Source: Bacilli bacterium (lineage in GTDB: Bacteria > Bacillota_I > Bacilli_A > RFN20 > CAG-826). From it: a DNA stretch of 52,903 nucleotides. Of the stretch, positions 34,439 to 44,218 are shown piece by piece. Where the stretch lies: contig JAFTDF010000004.1 in NCBI GenBank assembly GCA_017454295.1, forward strand, positions 1 through 52,903, read 5' to 3'. The notes below the pieces were generated by a model. It had not been told where the DNA came from and ran no database searches. It was given only the letters and a program-made list of their open reading frames with translations. The position numbers and the translations under genes were made by a program. Numbering within the stretch: position 1 is the stretch's first letter; every line of letters starts with the position of its first letter.

Positions 34439-34953
34439 CGTAGTCCCTCCTGCTTCAAGGCGTCCCGGGCTTTGGCTTTCGCCCGGAAATAACGTCCGCG
34501 GACACTGGCGGCGCTTCCTAGCTCAAGGAAGGTCGCGATGTCTTGAAAGGAATACCCTTGGCAGACGTGGAGGATCATGATGTCGTAGTCTTCGCTCGAT
34601 AACACCCGTTTGAGAATCGGCAGCATCCCCGTTTCGAGTTTTTCCTGAGGCGAGGCGACGATTTCATCATCGGGAAGTTCAACGGTTTGGCCGATTTTCC
34701 GAGCCAAGGACAGGGCTTGGTTCTTCGTCGCTTTACATAAATAGGCTACGAAGGCCTTTCCATTTGGGAAACGAAGATGCTCGTCCATCGTGGAAACATA
34801 GGCTTCCATCATGGCATCCTCGGCCAAAGAGGCATCACCTAACACCGAAAAGGCCACATGACGCAGCAAGCGGCTGGTTTTCGAATAGACGAAAGTGACG
34901 GCGCCTTCGTCTTTTTGGAGATATAGGTCAATGCATCTACGATCGATTTCCAT
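34435..34953 (-). CDS. ECF-type sigma-70 factor
   Basis: The start is ATG 34953, six bases after GGAGGA; an upstream GTG has no such signal. The 172-residue protein has a sigma-2 region (residues 12-75, with DASLAEDAMMEAYV) and a sigma-4 helix-turn-helix (about 115-165, with GYSFQDIATFLELGSAASVRGRYFRAKAK). It is small and lacks regions 1 and 3, as ECF factors do. No classical zinc-binding anti-sigma gene is nearby; the serpin gene takes that position. Upstream is the esterase gene, about 46 bases away, with a candidate ECF promoter in between. Confidence 0.88.
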   Translation of the reverse strand: MEIDRRCIDLYLQKDEGAVTFVYSKTSRLLRHVAFSVLGDASLAEDAMMEAYVSTMDEHLRFPNGKAFVAYLCKATKNQALSLARKIGQTVELPDDEIVASPQEKLETGMLPILKRVLSSEDYDIMILHVCQGYSFQDIATFLELGSAASVRGRYFRAKAKARDALKQEGLR

Positions 34954-34968
34954 CGGTTCCTCCACTTA

Positions 34969-34996
34969 TTAAACGAAGGAAAAAGGCAAAACGTTC
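34969..34996 (-). promoter_or_regulatory. Candidate ECF-type promoter of sigma-serpin operon
   Basis: On the minus strand GAACG (34992-34996) and CGTT (34972-34975, within CGTTTAA) are spaced by 16 bases. The layout resembles Bacillus ECF promoters of the AAC-N16-CGT type. It lies just before the sigma gene, as expected for autoregulation. This is pattern matching by eye. Confidence 0.3.
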
Positions 34997-34999
34997 GTT

Positions 35000-35881
35000 T
35001 TAGCGCAAATCTTTTAGCCAGAATTTTAAGGCCGCGGGGGAATAACGATACCACGCCTCTTCATGATGGATTTCGTCTTTGTCGTGGGCAAAGCCCAATT
35101 GGTCCTTCCCAAAACCGAGGGCCATCAATTTCTTTTTCATGTAGAAAGTGCCTTCGACGAAGATTTTTTCGAAATCCTTACCGCCAACATAAAGATAGAC
35201 TTTGCCATGGGTTTCGGGCGAGACGTGGTTGTCCTCTAGCATCGCATCGAGCTGGTCGTGGGTATAGAAGAAGAACGGCGGCGAGAAGGAATGGGAATAG
35301 CCGAAGGTTTCCGGATAGGCCATAAAGCCATAGAAAGCCATGATGCCACCCATCGAGGAACCGCCGATGCCGGTGGCTTCCTTGCGAGTATCCACGCAGA
35401 GAATGGATTCGATGTAGGGCTTGAGTTCGTTGGCGATGTAATCGATATAGCGATTGGCGATGGGGTGGTTGGGGTATTCATCCTTAATGATTTCAGGACG
35501 GGTGATTGGATAAGGCGGGTTCAATTCGTTGGAGCGGCGACGCGGATTCTTCGGGCAATCGATGCCGACGAGAATCGGCTCGGGATAGCCTTGCTTTCCT
35601 AGGTCGCGGATCACGCGGTCCAAATGCCAATCCCCATACGCCGAAAGATAACGGTCGACCATGTTTTGCCCATCGGCCATATAGAGGACGGGATGGGGCT
35701 TGGGATTGGCAAAGTCATAGCTTTCGGGAATCCAGAGGCGGATATGGCGTTTGCTTAAAGGCGGGGTGAAGGGGAGGTGGTCTTTATAGTCGTAATGGTA
35801 ACCGTATTCCATCGTGCTCGGCTTTTGGTTATAACGATGGAAAACGCCGATTCGATTGGGGATTTGCAACTTTTTGCTCAT
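35000..35881 (-). CDS. Esterase, enterochelin-esterase/esterase-D-like fold
   Basis: A 293-residue cytoplasmic alpha/beta hydrolase without a signal peptide. It carries RLWIPESYDFANPKPHPVLYMADGQN near residues 47-72, the nucleophile elbow GGSSMGG near 172-178, and a late HDKDEIHHEEAW that should hold the catalytic His. The family includes enterochelin esterases and S-formylglutathione hydrolases. An iron-siderophore role is possible given the importer in the window, but the distance makes that weak. AGGAG precedes the ATG, and the gene follows recN closely on the same strand. Confidence 0.8.
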   Translation of the reverse strand: MSKKLQIPNRIGVFHRYNQKPSTMEYGYHYDYKDHLPFTPPLSKRHIRLWIPESYDFANPKPHPVLYMADGQNMVDRYLSAYGDWHLDRVIRDLGKQGYPEPILVGIDCPKNPRRRSNELNPPYPITRPEIIKDEYPNHPIANRYIDYIANELKPYIESILCVDTRKEATGIGGSSMGGIMAFYGFMAYPETFGYSHSFSPPFFFYTHDQLDAMLEDNHVSPETHGKVYLYVGGKDFEKIFVEGTFYMKKKLMALGFGKDQLGFAHDKDEIHHEEAWYRYSPAALKFWLKDLR

Positions 35882-35892
35882 AAAAATCTCCT

Positions 35893-37545
35893 TTATTTTC
35901 CTTTCGATAGCACCATTTCCCGTGCGTAATCGAGCTGGGCTTTGGTGAGTTTTTCGCCTGAGATCAAATGGGCGACTTCCTCGATTTTCCCTTCGAGGTC
36001 CAATTCTTTCACGCTGGCGAAGGTGCGACCATTCCGGACCGATTTGGTGACGAGGATATGGTGATCGGACAAGGAAGCGACCTGGGGCAAATGGGTGATG
36101 GCGATGACTTGGCTCGACAAGGCGATTTCCGCGATTTTGCGAGCCACCGCTTCCGCCACTTCGCCCGAAATCCCCGTGTCGATTTCATCGAAGACCACGG
36201 TGGCGATTTTATTGGCTTTGATATATATGGATTTGAGGGCCAGCATGATGCGGCTGGCTTCGCCTCCGGAAACGACTTTTTCCAAATGCTTCATGCCTTC
36301 GCCCACGTTGGTTTCGATGAGGAAATCCACCTCGTCGATGCCCGTAGGCGAGAGTTCGACTTCACGGAACTCAATCGCAAAGGAAGCATGCAACAGCAAG
36401 TCCTTCAAGGACGCGTCCATTTCCTGAGTGATGGTCTTTGCGGCTTTTTGGCGGACCGTGGAGAGGTCACGCGCCAACTGGATGGCATGATTCTTGGCTT
36501 GCTCCACCGCTTGTTGCTTTTCCAATAGGGCTTCTTCGCCATACTTGTTCTGGTCAAGGAACCCTTTGAGTTCTTCGCGATAGGCGATCAAACCAGCGAG
36601 ATCTTTTTGGTATTTACGTTTCAAGATCGCCAAATCGGATTCGCGCTGCATTAATTCATCGAGGCGAGAGGGATCGTAATCGAGATCGCCCAAATCCTTC
36701 TTCAGGGTATTGAGCAAATCGTCCAATTCATAATAACGGTCTTCCAAGGTTTGCTGAATCTCTTGGTATTGGCTTTGGTAGAGGGCGAGCTTCCCCAAAG
36801 TCTTTTGCAATTCATATAAGCGATCCAGGAAATCTTCATGAACGATTTGGGACGCTTCTTGAGAGAGGGAATACACTTTGTCGTAATTCTTTAACAGGGA
36901 AAGCTCTTGCTCTAAAGATTCTTCTTCGCCTTCGACCAAATTCGCTTTGTTCAATTCATCGAGTTGGAAGGCATAGAAATCGCGACGGGCTTCGATTTGT
37001 TGTTTCTCCGCGAGCAATTCTTCGTATTCTTTCTTTAAGGAAAGGTAAGCTCCATAAGCGTTATCGAAACGTTCTTGATAGGGACGAATGGCTTCAAAGG
37101 CAAATCCATCGACTAAAGGCAAATAATTTTCAGGCGTGACGATTTTGGCGAAATCGAACTGGTTATGGATATCGGCCAACACACGGGAAAGGGTATTTAA
37201 CGAAGAGAGGGAAAGGGTCACCCCATTGGCTTTGACCGTGCTCTTGCCTTTGCTAAGGATCCGCTCAATCGTGAGCTCATTATCGAGGACGGGGATTTCC
37301 AAACTGTCCAAAACACCGCGTAACCGTTTCGAGGTCACTTCGAACACCCCGATGACGCTGGCTTTTTCTTCCCCTTGGCGGATGAGCTCGCTGCTACTAC
37401 GGGCCCCAAGAAGCAATGATAAAGAGTCAATTAATAGCGATTTTCCCGCCCCGGTGGCACCGGTTAAAACGGTAAAACCCGGCGCGAAAGCGATCTCCGC
37501 ATTTTCGATGATCGCCAAGTTGGAAATGGTCAGACGTTTCAACAT
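35893..37545 (-). CDS. recN: DNA repair ATPase RecN
   Basis: The start is set at ATG 37545, seven bases after a TATAAT, giving 550 residues. The product begins MLKRLTISNLAIIENAEIAF, the typical RecN N-terminus. Walker A is TGATGAGKSLLID near residues 30-42, long coiled coils span the middle (about 150-370), and the ABC signature and Walker B regions appear as VSGGEASRIMLALK and VVFDEIDTGISGEVA. RecN is an SMC-like protein that acts early in double-strand break repair. It heads a run with the esterase and sigma-serpin genes on the same strand. Confidence 0.95.
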   Translation of the reverse strand: MLKRLTISNLAIIENAEIAFAPGFTVLTGATGAGKSLLIDSLSLLLGARSSSELIRQGEEKASVIGVFEVTSKRLRGVLDSLEIPVLDNELTIERILSKGKSTVKANGVTLSLSSLNTLSRVLADIHNQFDFAKIVTPENYLPLVDGFAFEAIRPYQERFDNAYGAYLSLKKEYEELLAEKQQIEARRDFYAFQLDELNKANLVEGEEESLEQELSLLKNYDKVYSLSQEASQIVHEDFLDRLYELQKTLGKLALYQSQYQEIQQTLEDRYYELDDLLNTLKKDLGDLDYDPSRLDELMQRESDLAILKRKYQKDLAGLIAYREELKGFLDQNKYGEEALLEKQQAVEQAKNHAIQLARDLSTVRQKAAKTITQEMDASLKDLLLHASFAIEFREVELSPTGIDEVDFLIETNVGEGMKHLEKVVSGGEASRIMLALKSIYIKANKIATVVFDEIDTGISGEVAEAVARKIAEIALSSQVIAITHLPQVASLSDHHILVTKSVRNGRTFASVKELDLEGKIEEVAHLISGEKLTKAQLDYAREMVLSKGK

Positions 37546-37552
37546 CGGGAAG

Positions 37553-37558
37553 ATTATA
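37553..37558 (-). promoter_or_regulatory. recN -10 box, leaderless-type
   Basis: A perfect TATAAT on the minus strand lies seven bases before the recN ATG, with no Shine-Dalgarno sequence. Its upstream side overlaps a perfect 8-bp hairpin (37563-37570 with 37578-37585). Confidence 0.6.
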
Positions 37559-37562
37559 TCAT

Positions 37563-37585
37563 GCCTCTCCCAAAGAAGGAGAGGC
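37563..37585. promoter_or_regulatory. Perfect 8-bp hairpin in the recN promoter region
   Basis: GCCTCTCC and GGAGAGGC flank a seven-base loop where the -35 of recN should be. No T-tract follows on either strand, so it is not a normal terminator. It may be an operator or a weak terminator of the preceding gene. Confidence 0.4.
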
Positions 37586-37647
37586 AGACGCACGAGTCAT
37601 TGCGGGGGAAGAATGGGCACGCGGAATTCTCGTGGGATTTCGCTTGA

Positions 37648-38226
37648 TCAAAGATCAACCGTAATCATTTCAGCCTCGAAAGGTGTGGAAGAGACTGCGA
37701 CGATGACGAAACCCTCTTTTTCTAAAACGCGGTAAAAGAAGGATCCCCCAGCGAAACGGACTTGATCCTTCGAGATCTCTTCGAAAGGAGCCTTGGGATT
37801 GAAATAGTCTTTGCCACGTGCCTTATAAATCGCTTCTTTGAGGCACCATAATGAGGCAAGGTCTGGAACCCGATCCCGATCAGATGGAGGTAGATATTCC
37901 TCTAACTTTGAAAGGAGAACCCGCTCCTTTGCTTCGAGATCCACACCAACGGGAGAAGCTTCGCCAACGAGCAAAGCAACATAAGGATAGGAATGGCTAA
38001 GCGAAAACGATGGCCCCGCTTCCAAAAAAGGTTTTCCGTTATCCAAATGGGAGAACTCGCTGCTGCCTAGCACCTTTTTGCAAAGCAAACGCGACCCAAG
38101 GAACAAGCGACGGTCTTCCACTTTGACATATCGATGCATTTTCGTTTGCTCGGAAGCACTTAAAAGGTCCGCCTTTTCCAAGGGGAGGGAAGCAACATCG
38201 AGCAAATACAAACGGAGCGTTTCCAT
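37648..38226 (-). CDS. Sfp-type 4'-phosphopantetheinyl transferase
   Basis: The start is set at ATG 38226, ten bases after a CATAAT box, giving 192 residues. Sfp-family motifs are present: GVDLEAKE near residues 92-99 (Mg2+ ligands) and WCLKEAIYKARGKDYF near 137-152. The enzyme moves phosphopantetheine from CoA to a carrier-protein Ser. The NRPS at 12979-20187 has two carrier domains that need this, and no other such gene is in the window. It may also serve fatty-acid ACP. It sits alone between groEL and recN, not in the NRPS operon. Confidence 0.88.
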   Translation of the reverse strand: METLRLYLLDVASLPLEKADLLSASEQTKMHRYVKVEDRRLFLGSRLLCKKVLGSSEFSHLDNGKPFLEAGPSFSLSHSYPYVALLVGEASPVGVDLEAKERVLLSKLEEYLPPSDRDRVPDLASLWCLKEAIYKARGKDYFNPKAPFEEISKDQVRFAGGSFFYRVLEKEGFVIVAVSSTPFEAEMITVDL

Positions 38227-38236
38227 CGGCAAAAAG

Positions 38237-38242
38237 ATTATG
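38237..38242 (-). promoter_or_regulatory. -10 box of the phosphopantetheinyl transferase gene
   Basis: CATAAT on the minus strand lies ten bases before the ATG. The leader would be about three bases, without a Shine-Dalgarno sequence. Confidence 0.4.
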
Positions 38243-38275
38243 GGTGAGGGCACAGGAATTATCAAGTTCCCAAAG

Positions 38276-38308
38276 GGAAAAGAAAACACCCGTCGTGGTG
38301 AACGGGTG
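38276..38308 (-). terminator. Terminator of groESL
   Basis: On the minus strand CACCCGT and ACGGGTG form a 7-bp stem with an eight-base loop, followed by TTTTCTTTTCCC. It lies directly after the groEL stop. Confidence 0.8.
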
Positions 38309-38320
38309 CTTTGCAAAGGA

Positions 38321-40226
<1,906 letters not shown>

Positions 40227-40250
40227 GGTCATTCCTCCTGTATCGGCAAG

Positions 40251-40293
40251 ACTATAAGACGGTTATTTAGCAGTTTCAATAGGAGAGTGCTAA
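40251..40293 (-). promoter_or_regulatory. groESL promoter with degenerate CIRCE element
   Basis: On the minus strand the 9-9-9 CIRCE arrangement reads TTAGCACTC (40285-40293), a nine-base spacer, then AACTGCTAA (40267-40275). The first arm is perfect and the second has two mismatches. TTGAAA (40274-40279) inside it and TATAGT (40251-40256) form a 17-spaced promoter. HrcA repression is expected, with heat induction; hrcA itself is not in the window. Confidence 0.8.
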
Positions 40294-40312
40294 AAATTTA
40301 GGGAAAAAGAAA

Positions 40313-40327
40313 ACCTGCGATGCAGGT
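40313..40327 (-). terminator. Terminator of the LacI-family gene
   Basis: On the minus strand ACCTGC-ATC-GCAGGT is a perfect 6-bp stem with a three-base loop, followed by TTTCTTTTT. Confidence 0.75.
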
Positions 40328-40337
40328 CTTCGTTATT

Positions 40338-41348
40338 TTACCGTTTGATGGTCGAATCGCCGATGAATAAGCGAGGTTCGATACGGGCCGTTTTCTCAAT
40401 GAGTTCGTCATGGAGAAGATCGGTCAACATGTACATCGCGCGCCGCCCCGCGTCCACCATATCAATATGGAAGGAAGTGATTTTCGGACGGCAGATGTAG
40501 GCGTATTTGGTGCCGACGAGGGACACCACTTCGACATCCTCAGGCACGCGTAAGCCAGCATCTCCGGCGGCGTTTTCAACGGCTGCGGCAATTGAGTCGC
40601 GGTAGCAGATGAAGCAACCCCCGTTTTGTGGGCCTTCGCGGAAGAGATCGAGGAAATCGTTGTAAGTATGGGTGTAGGAGTCCGAGCAATTGATCATTTT
40701 CCCCTCGCGGCCTAGATCTTGGTGGGTTTTCACGAATTGCTTTTCGCAGCGGGAAAGCAAACGGCCGGTGTTATGGGCATGGAGGAAGGTCATCGGCTTA
40801 TTGCCGCCTTTTTCATAGTAGTCGATGATGAATTTGCGAATCGCCGCATCGTAGGAGAAATGGATGTCCCCGACGTGTTCCCCGCTGATTTTGTTGTCGA
40901 CGACGACGGTGGGGATGTTATAAGAAGCGATCTGTTTCACGTCTTCGGGTCCCAATTGGTCGTCGAAAATGATGGCGCCATCGACATGGGTGGTAATAAC
41001 TTTGTCGATCATGGACAAGGCTTCTTCGCGGCTATGGGAAGTCGAGAATAAGGTTAACGTGTAGTTCTTTTCGCGAGCGACTTCGGTGATGCCGGAAAGC
41101 ATGTTGGCGATATAGACATAGTTGGCGCTAGGGATGACGACGCCGATATTGGTCGTCCGATTCGTCGCCAAAGCCTGGGCGAGTCCCGAGGGCTTGTAGC
41201 CAAGGGCGGTGATCGTGGCTTCGACTTTCTTCCGGGTTGCGGGAGCGACGGATTCGCGGTTATTGATGACGCGGGAAACGGTAGCTAAGGAAACCCCGGC
41301 CGCACGGGCAACTTGGTAAATGGTGATACGGTCTTTTAGGTTTTGCAT
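40338..41348 (-). CDS. LacI-family transcriptional regulator
   Basis: A 336-residue regulator with the LacI helix-turn-helix and hinge (TIYQVARAAGVSLATVSRVIN, residues 9-29, then VEATITALGYKPSGLAQAL). A periplasmic-binding-like effector domain follows from about residue 60. Such proteins mostly respond to sugars. No sugar operon adjoins it, so the regulon must lie elsewhere or include the gene itself. GGGAGG precedes the ATG. Monocistronic, with its own promoter and terminator. Confidence 0.9.
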   Translation of the reverse strand: MQNLKDRITIYQVARAAGVSLATVSRVINNRESVAPATRKKVEATITALGYKPSGLAQALATNRTTNIGVVIPSANYVYIANMLSGITEVAREKNYTLTLFSTSHSREEALSMIDKVITTHVDGAIIFDDQLGPEDVKQIASYNIPTVVVDNKISGEHVGDIHFSYDAAIRKFIIDYYEKGGNKPMTFLHAHNTGRLLSRCEKQFVKTHQDLGREGKMINCSDSYTHTYNDFLDLFREGPQNGGCFICYRDSIAAAVENAAGDAGLRVPEDVEVVSLVGTKYAYICRPKITSFHIDMVDAGRRAMYMLTDLLHDELIEKTARIEPRLFIGDSTIKR

Positions 41349-41368
41349 AAGAGGAACCTCCCACGCGC

Positions 41369-41396
41369 ATTATAGAGGGAGTTCAAACTCTTGCAA
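41369..41396 (-). promoter_or_regulatory. Promoter of the LacI-family gene
   Basis: On the minus strand TTGCAA (41391-41396) and TATAAT (41369-41374) are spaced by 16 bases. GAGTT-TG-AACTC, within the spacer, is a short inverted repeat that could serve as an autoregulatory operator. Confidence 0.6.
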
Positions 41397-41424
41397 TGAA
41401 AATTTTTTCATGAAATTGGAAAAT

Positions 41425-41490
41425 ATTCCGTAAATCTAGACGTGGTCGAAGAAAAAGTTTTACAAAGATAGGCAATTCCGTAGATTTGGA
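41425..41490. repeat. Short direct repeat between trmB and the LacI gene
   Basis: ATTCCGTAAATCTAGA (41425-41440) and ATTCCGTAGATTTGGA (41475-41490) match at 13 of 16 positions, 50 bases apart. They may be regulator sites or chance. The rest of this 150-base gap is AT-rich and holds no gene. Confidence 0.3.
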
Positions 41491-41504
41491 AATGTGCCTG
41501 CTTC

Positions 41505-42119
41505 TTATTTTTTCAAAATGATGCGGTGAATCGGTTGCCCTAAAGAACGGAAATTTTTCTCGTATTCGGACTGGACGTCGCCACTTTCGTCGGCGGAATA
41601 ATCAAACAAATTGACGACCAAGGTAAGCTTGGTCTTTTCGATTTCTTCTAAGGTGAATTCGTAGAGGATATCGTTATCGGTCTTAATGACGATGAAACCC
41701 CCTTCTTTGAGCAAAGCGCCCATCTGATTCAATCGCGGCGCGGCGGTAAGGCGACGCTTAGCGTGTTTCTTTTTGGGCCAAGGGTCCGAGAAGTTAAGGA
41801 AAATCTTATCGAAGCGAAGCGTTTCGATTTCGGGATAGACGTCATCGAAGTCATCCGCGCGTAGACGAATGTTATCGAGCCCGCTGGCAACGACCTTTTT
41901 CGCGGCGATGCCAGCGATGGAAATCTCTTTCTCTAAGCCAAGGTAATGGCCGGGAAAACGGCTGGCCATACCGATGATGAAATCCCCTTTGCCGATGCCC
42001 ACTTCCAAAAACAAAGGGGACGAGGCGAAGAAAGGATCGTTCGGATCGACGGTTTCGATGGCGATGTCGCGGTGGTCGGCGAGAAACGGCGCAGCCCACG
42101 CTTTATGACGGCCTCTCAC
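41505..42119 (-). CDS. trmB: tRNA (guanine-N7)-methyltransferase
   Basis: A 204-residue class I methyltransferase. The SAM-binding motif is FLEVGIGKGDFI near residues 37-48, and the TrmB-specific NFSDPWPKKKHAKRRL lies near 108-123, followed by ad C-terminal FRSLGQPIHRIILKK. It makes m7G46 in tRNA variable loops. The start overlaps the pepV stop by four bases (ATGA), so the two are coupled. Confidence 0.95.
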   Translation of the reverse strand: MRGRHKAWAAPFLADHRDIAIETVDPNDPFFASSPLFLEVGIGKGDFIIGMASRFPGHYLGLEKEISIAGIAAKKVVASGLDNIRLRADDFDDVYPEIETLRFDKIFLNFSDPWPKKKHAKRRLTAAPRLNQMGALLKEGGFIVIKTDNDILYEFTLEEIEKTKLTLVVNLFDYSADESGDVQSEYEKNFRSLGQPIHRIILKK

Positions 42120-43501
42120 TTTTTTAATTTCCCCAAGGCGTGAATCGCATCGGCATAGATGGCGATTTGGGCGTAGAAGTCGGAAAGATAGATGTATTCG
42201 TTGGGCGAATGGATGTCCCCCCTATGTCCGGGGAAGGCCGAGCCATAGGCCACGCAGTTCTTGGCTTCTTTGGCATAGGTGCCACCACCGATGGCCATCG
42301 GTTTATCGAAGAAGCGATGGGTCATATGGCGATAGGATTTCATTAAGGTGGAGACTAAGGGCGACTTCTTATCGAAGAAGAGGACCGGCAATTGGCTATC
42401 GACTTTGACGGCAAAGCCCGTCTTTTCGGAGAAGGCGGCCAGATTCTTTTCGGGGTTGCCCGCTTCCCCATAACGGAAATCGATGGAGAGGTGCAAAACG
42501 CCATCGCTGCCATATTTCACGATGCCGTAGTTGTAGGTGGAATCTTTGGCGACCCCGAAATTGGGGGATTCGCTATAACCGCCAAAGCCCCGTCCATTGG
42601 GATCGGACAAGGTTAAGGCAAGACGCGCCAACTCATTGATGTGGTAGAAATCACCAAGATAGGCGAAGGCTTTGAGGGCGGCGTTTTCGCCATTTTGCGG
42701 CATGGAGCCATGGGCGGATTTGCCGCGGAACGTCACGATGGCGATTTCCCCGGCCTCGTCATAGCTGGAACCGGGAACGTCTTTGGCCAAAGCGGCTTTG
42801 AGTTTGGCGTCTTTGGGTAAGGTGATGACCACTTTATCGCAGACGGCATTGGAGACGACCCCACCATCAATGGCCAAGATCGGAGATAGATTCATCTTCT
42901 TAGAAGCGGAGGCATGGGTGATGCCTTTTTCGGCGAAGATCAAAGGGAAATCCGCATCGGGCGTGAAGCCGTAATCGGAATCGGGTTTCTTCAATTCATG
43001 GAAATAGTAATTCAGGCAAGAGGAACCACGTTCTTCGTCGCCGCCGGTGACCAAGCGGACGAGATAGCCTTGGATCATGCCATTGTCTTTCAAAAGCTTC
43101 AACGCCATCAAAGCGGCGATTAAGGGTCCCTTATCATCGCTGGTGCCACGGCCGATCATCTTGGCGTTTTTCCCTTCCCCGACGATGTCGGCGCCAAAGG
43201 GAGGATGATCCCATTTCCCGGAAACGGGGACCACATCGCTGTGGGCATAGATCCCGATTAAGGGTCCTTCCCCTTCGCCAAAACTGATTTCGGTGGCATA
43301 ACCGTTGCAGCGATCGACTTGGAAACCATAATCTTCTCCAAGTTTGGCCACGAAATCCAAAGCGGACTTTACCCCCGCGCCATAAGGGGCATCAGGAGCG
43401 ATGGTCGTCGCGTCATAAACCGAGTTTTTCCTTACCAATTCTTGCAAAGCGAGCAAACCGATGTGCTCATAGTTTTTGGCGAGTTTCTTGAAATTAGCCA
43501 T
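42116..43501 (-). CDS. pepV: M20 dipeptidase PepV
   Basis: A 461-residue zinc dipeptidase of the M20 family, the usual PepV length. The metal-site motifs are IGIYAHSDVVPVSGKW (near residue 80-95), GRGTSDDKGPLIAAL (near 115-130) and TGGDEERGSSCL (near 150-160). The late GGGTYAKEAKNCVAYG also matches the family. It hydrolyses dipeptides in the cytoplasm. It lies between an ECF S component gene upstream and trmB downstream on one strand; GAGAGG precedes the ATG. Confidence 0.93.
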   Translation of the reverse strand: MANFKKLAKNYEHIGLLALQELVRKNSVYDATTIAPDAPYGAGVKSALDFVAKLGEDYGFQVDRCNGYATEISFGEGEGPLIGIYAHSDVVPVSGKWDHPPFGADIVGEGKNAKMIGRGTSDDKGPLIAALMALKLLKDNGMIQGYLVRLVTGGDEERGSSCLNYYFHELKKPDSDYGFTPDADFPLIFAEKGITHASASKKMNLSPILAIDGGVVSNAVCDKVVITLPKDAKLKAALAKDVPGSSYDEAGEIAIVTFRGKSAHGSMPQNGENAALKAFAYLGDFYHINELARLALTLSDPNGRGFGGYSESPNFGVAKDSTYNYGIVKYGSDGVLHLSIDFRYGEAGNPEKNLAAFSEKTGFAVKVDSQLPVLFFDKKSPLVSTLMKSYRHMTHRFFDKPMAIGGGTYAKEAKNCVAYGSAFPGHRGDIHSPNEYIYLSDFYAQIAIYADAIHALGKLKK

Positions 43502-43513
43502 AAAGTTACCTCT

Positions 43514-44218
43514 CTATTTTTGAAACAAGGACGGCACCGCTTTTCTCAACGCCACCACTAACGGTGGGATGATGAAGGCAGCTAAACCCATCTCCCCCGC
43601 CATACCGATGAGGATCAAGACGGTGAAGGTGAGGGCCGTACCAGTGGCCGCCGGCGTCCCGGAAGTCAGCAATCCGCCGATGGTTTCGGGGTAAAAAGCA
43701 TACAGGTCCGCAAATACCATGACCGTATGGAGCATGGTCAAACCGGCAGCAGCCAGCCCTAAGTATAGGACGTTCCGCTTCTTTTTGGAAAGTTTTCCTA
43801 TCAAGGAAAAGACGATTCCGGCAAGTAGCCCAAACGCCATCCGGGGAGGAATGGCGACCAGGGGGTGGGCGAATAAGAGGTTAAAGCCGGCGCTGGAAAG
43901 GGCGTTGACGTAGCTAGAAACCCCAAAGATAAAGCCGAATAGGAGGCCGCGTTTCCACCCGCCGATTGCCGCCCCTAAAAGCACGGGCAAATGAAGCAAA
44001 GTAAACGAGATAAACGGAGTCACGGCAAGGTAACCGAGATTCGGGACAAAGGTCATCAGCATAATGATGGCCATGATCATGGCGTCCGCGGTCATCCGGC
44101 GGATGGTTTTTCGCGGGTCTTTCTCCACGCCATAAGCGTGCTGAAATACCAGCAGGGTCGCCAAAATCGCGACCGAAAGAAACGCGACCCCGACGATCGC
44201 ATAAGTTTTATCGTCCAT
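43514..44218 (-). CDS. ECF transporter S component, probably for pantothenate
   Basis: A 234-residue protein with about six membrane segments. It has the S-component traits: MTADAMIMAIIMLMTFVPNLGYL near residue 43 and LLHLPVLLGAAIGGWKRGLLFG near 75-97. S components bind the vitamin and dock with a shared EcfT/EcfA module encoded elsewhere. The start overlaps the pantothenate kinase gene by 11 bases, so pantothenate is the likely substrate (PanT-like). The substrate assignment rests on this context. Confidence 0.8.
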   Translation of the reverse strand: MDDKTYAIVGVAFLSVAILATLLVFQHAYGVEKDPRKTIRRMTADAMIMAIIMLMTFVPNLGYLAVTPFISFTLLHLPVLLGAAIGGWKRGLLFGFIFGVSSYVNALSSAGFNLLFAHPLVAIPPRMAFGLLAGIVFSLIGKLSKKKRNVLYLGLAAAGLTMLHTVMVFADLYAFYPETIGGLLTSGTPAATGTALTFTVLILIGMAGEMGLAAFIIPPLVVALRKAVPSLFQK

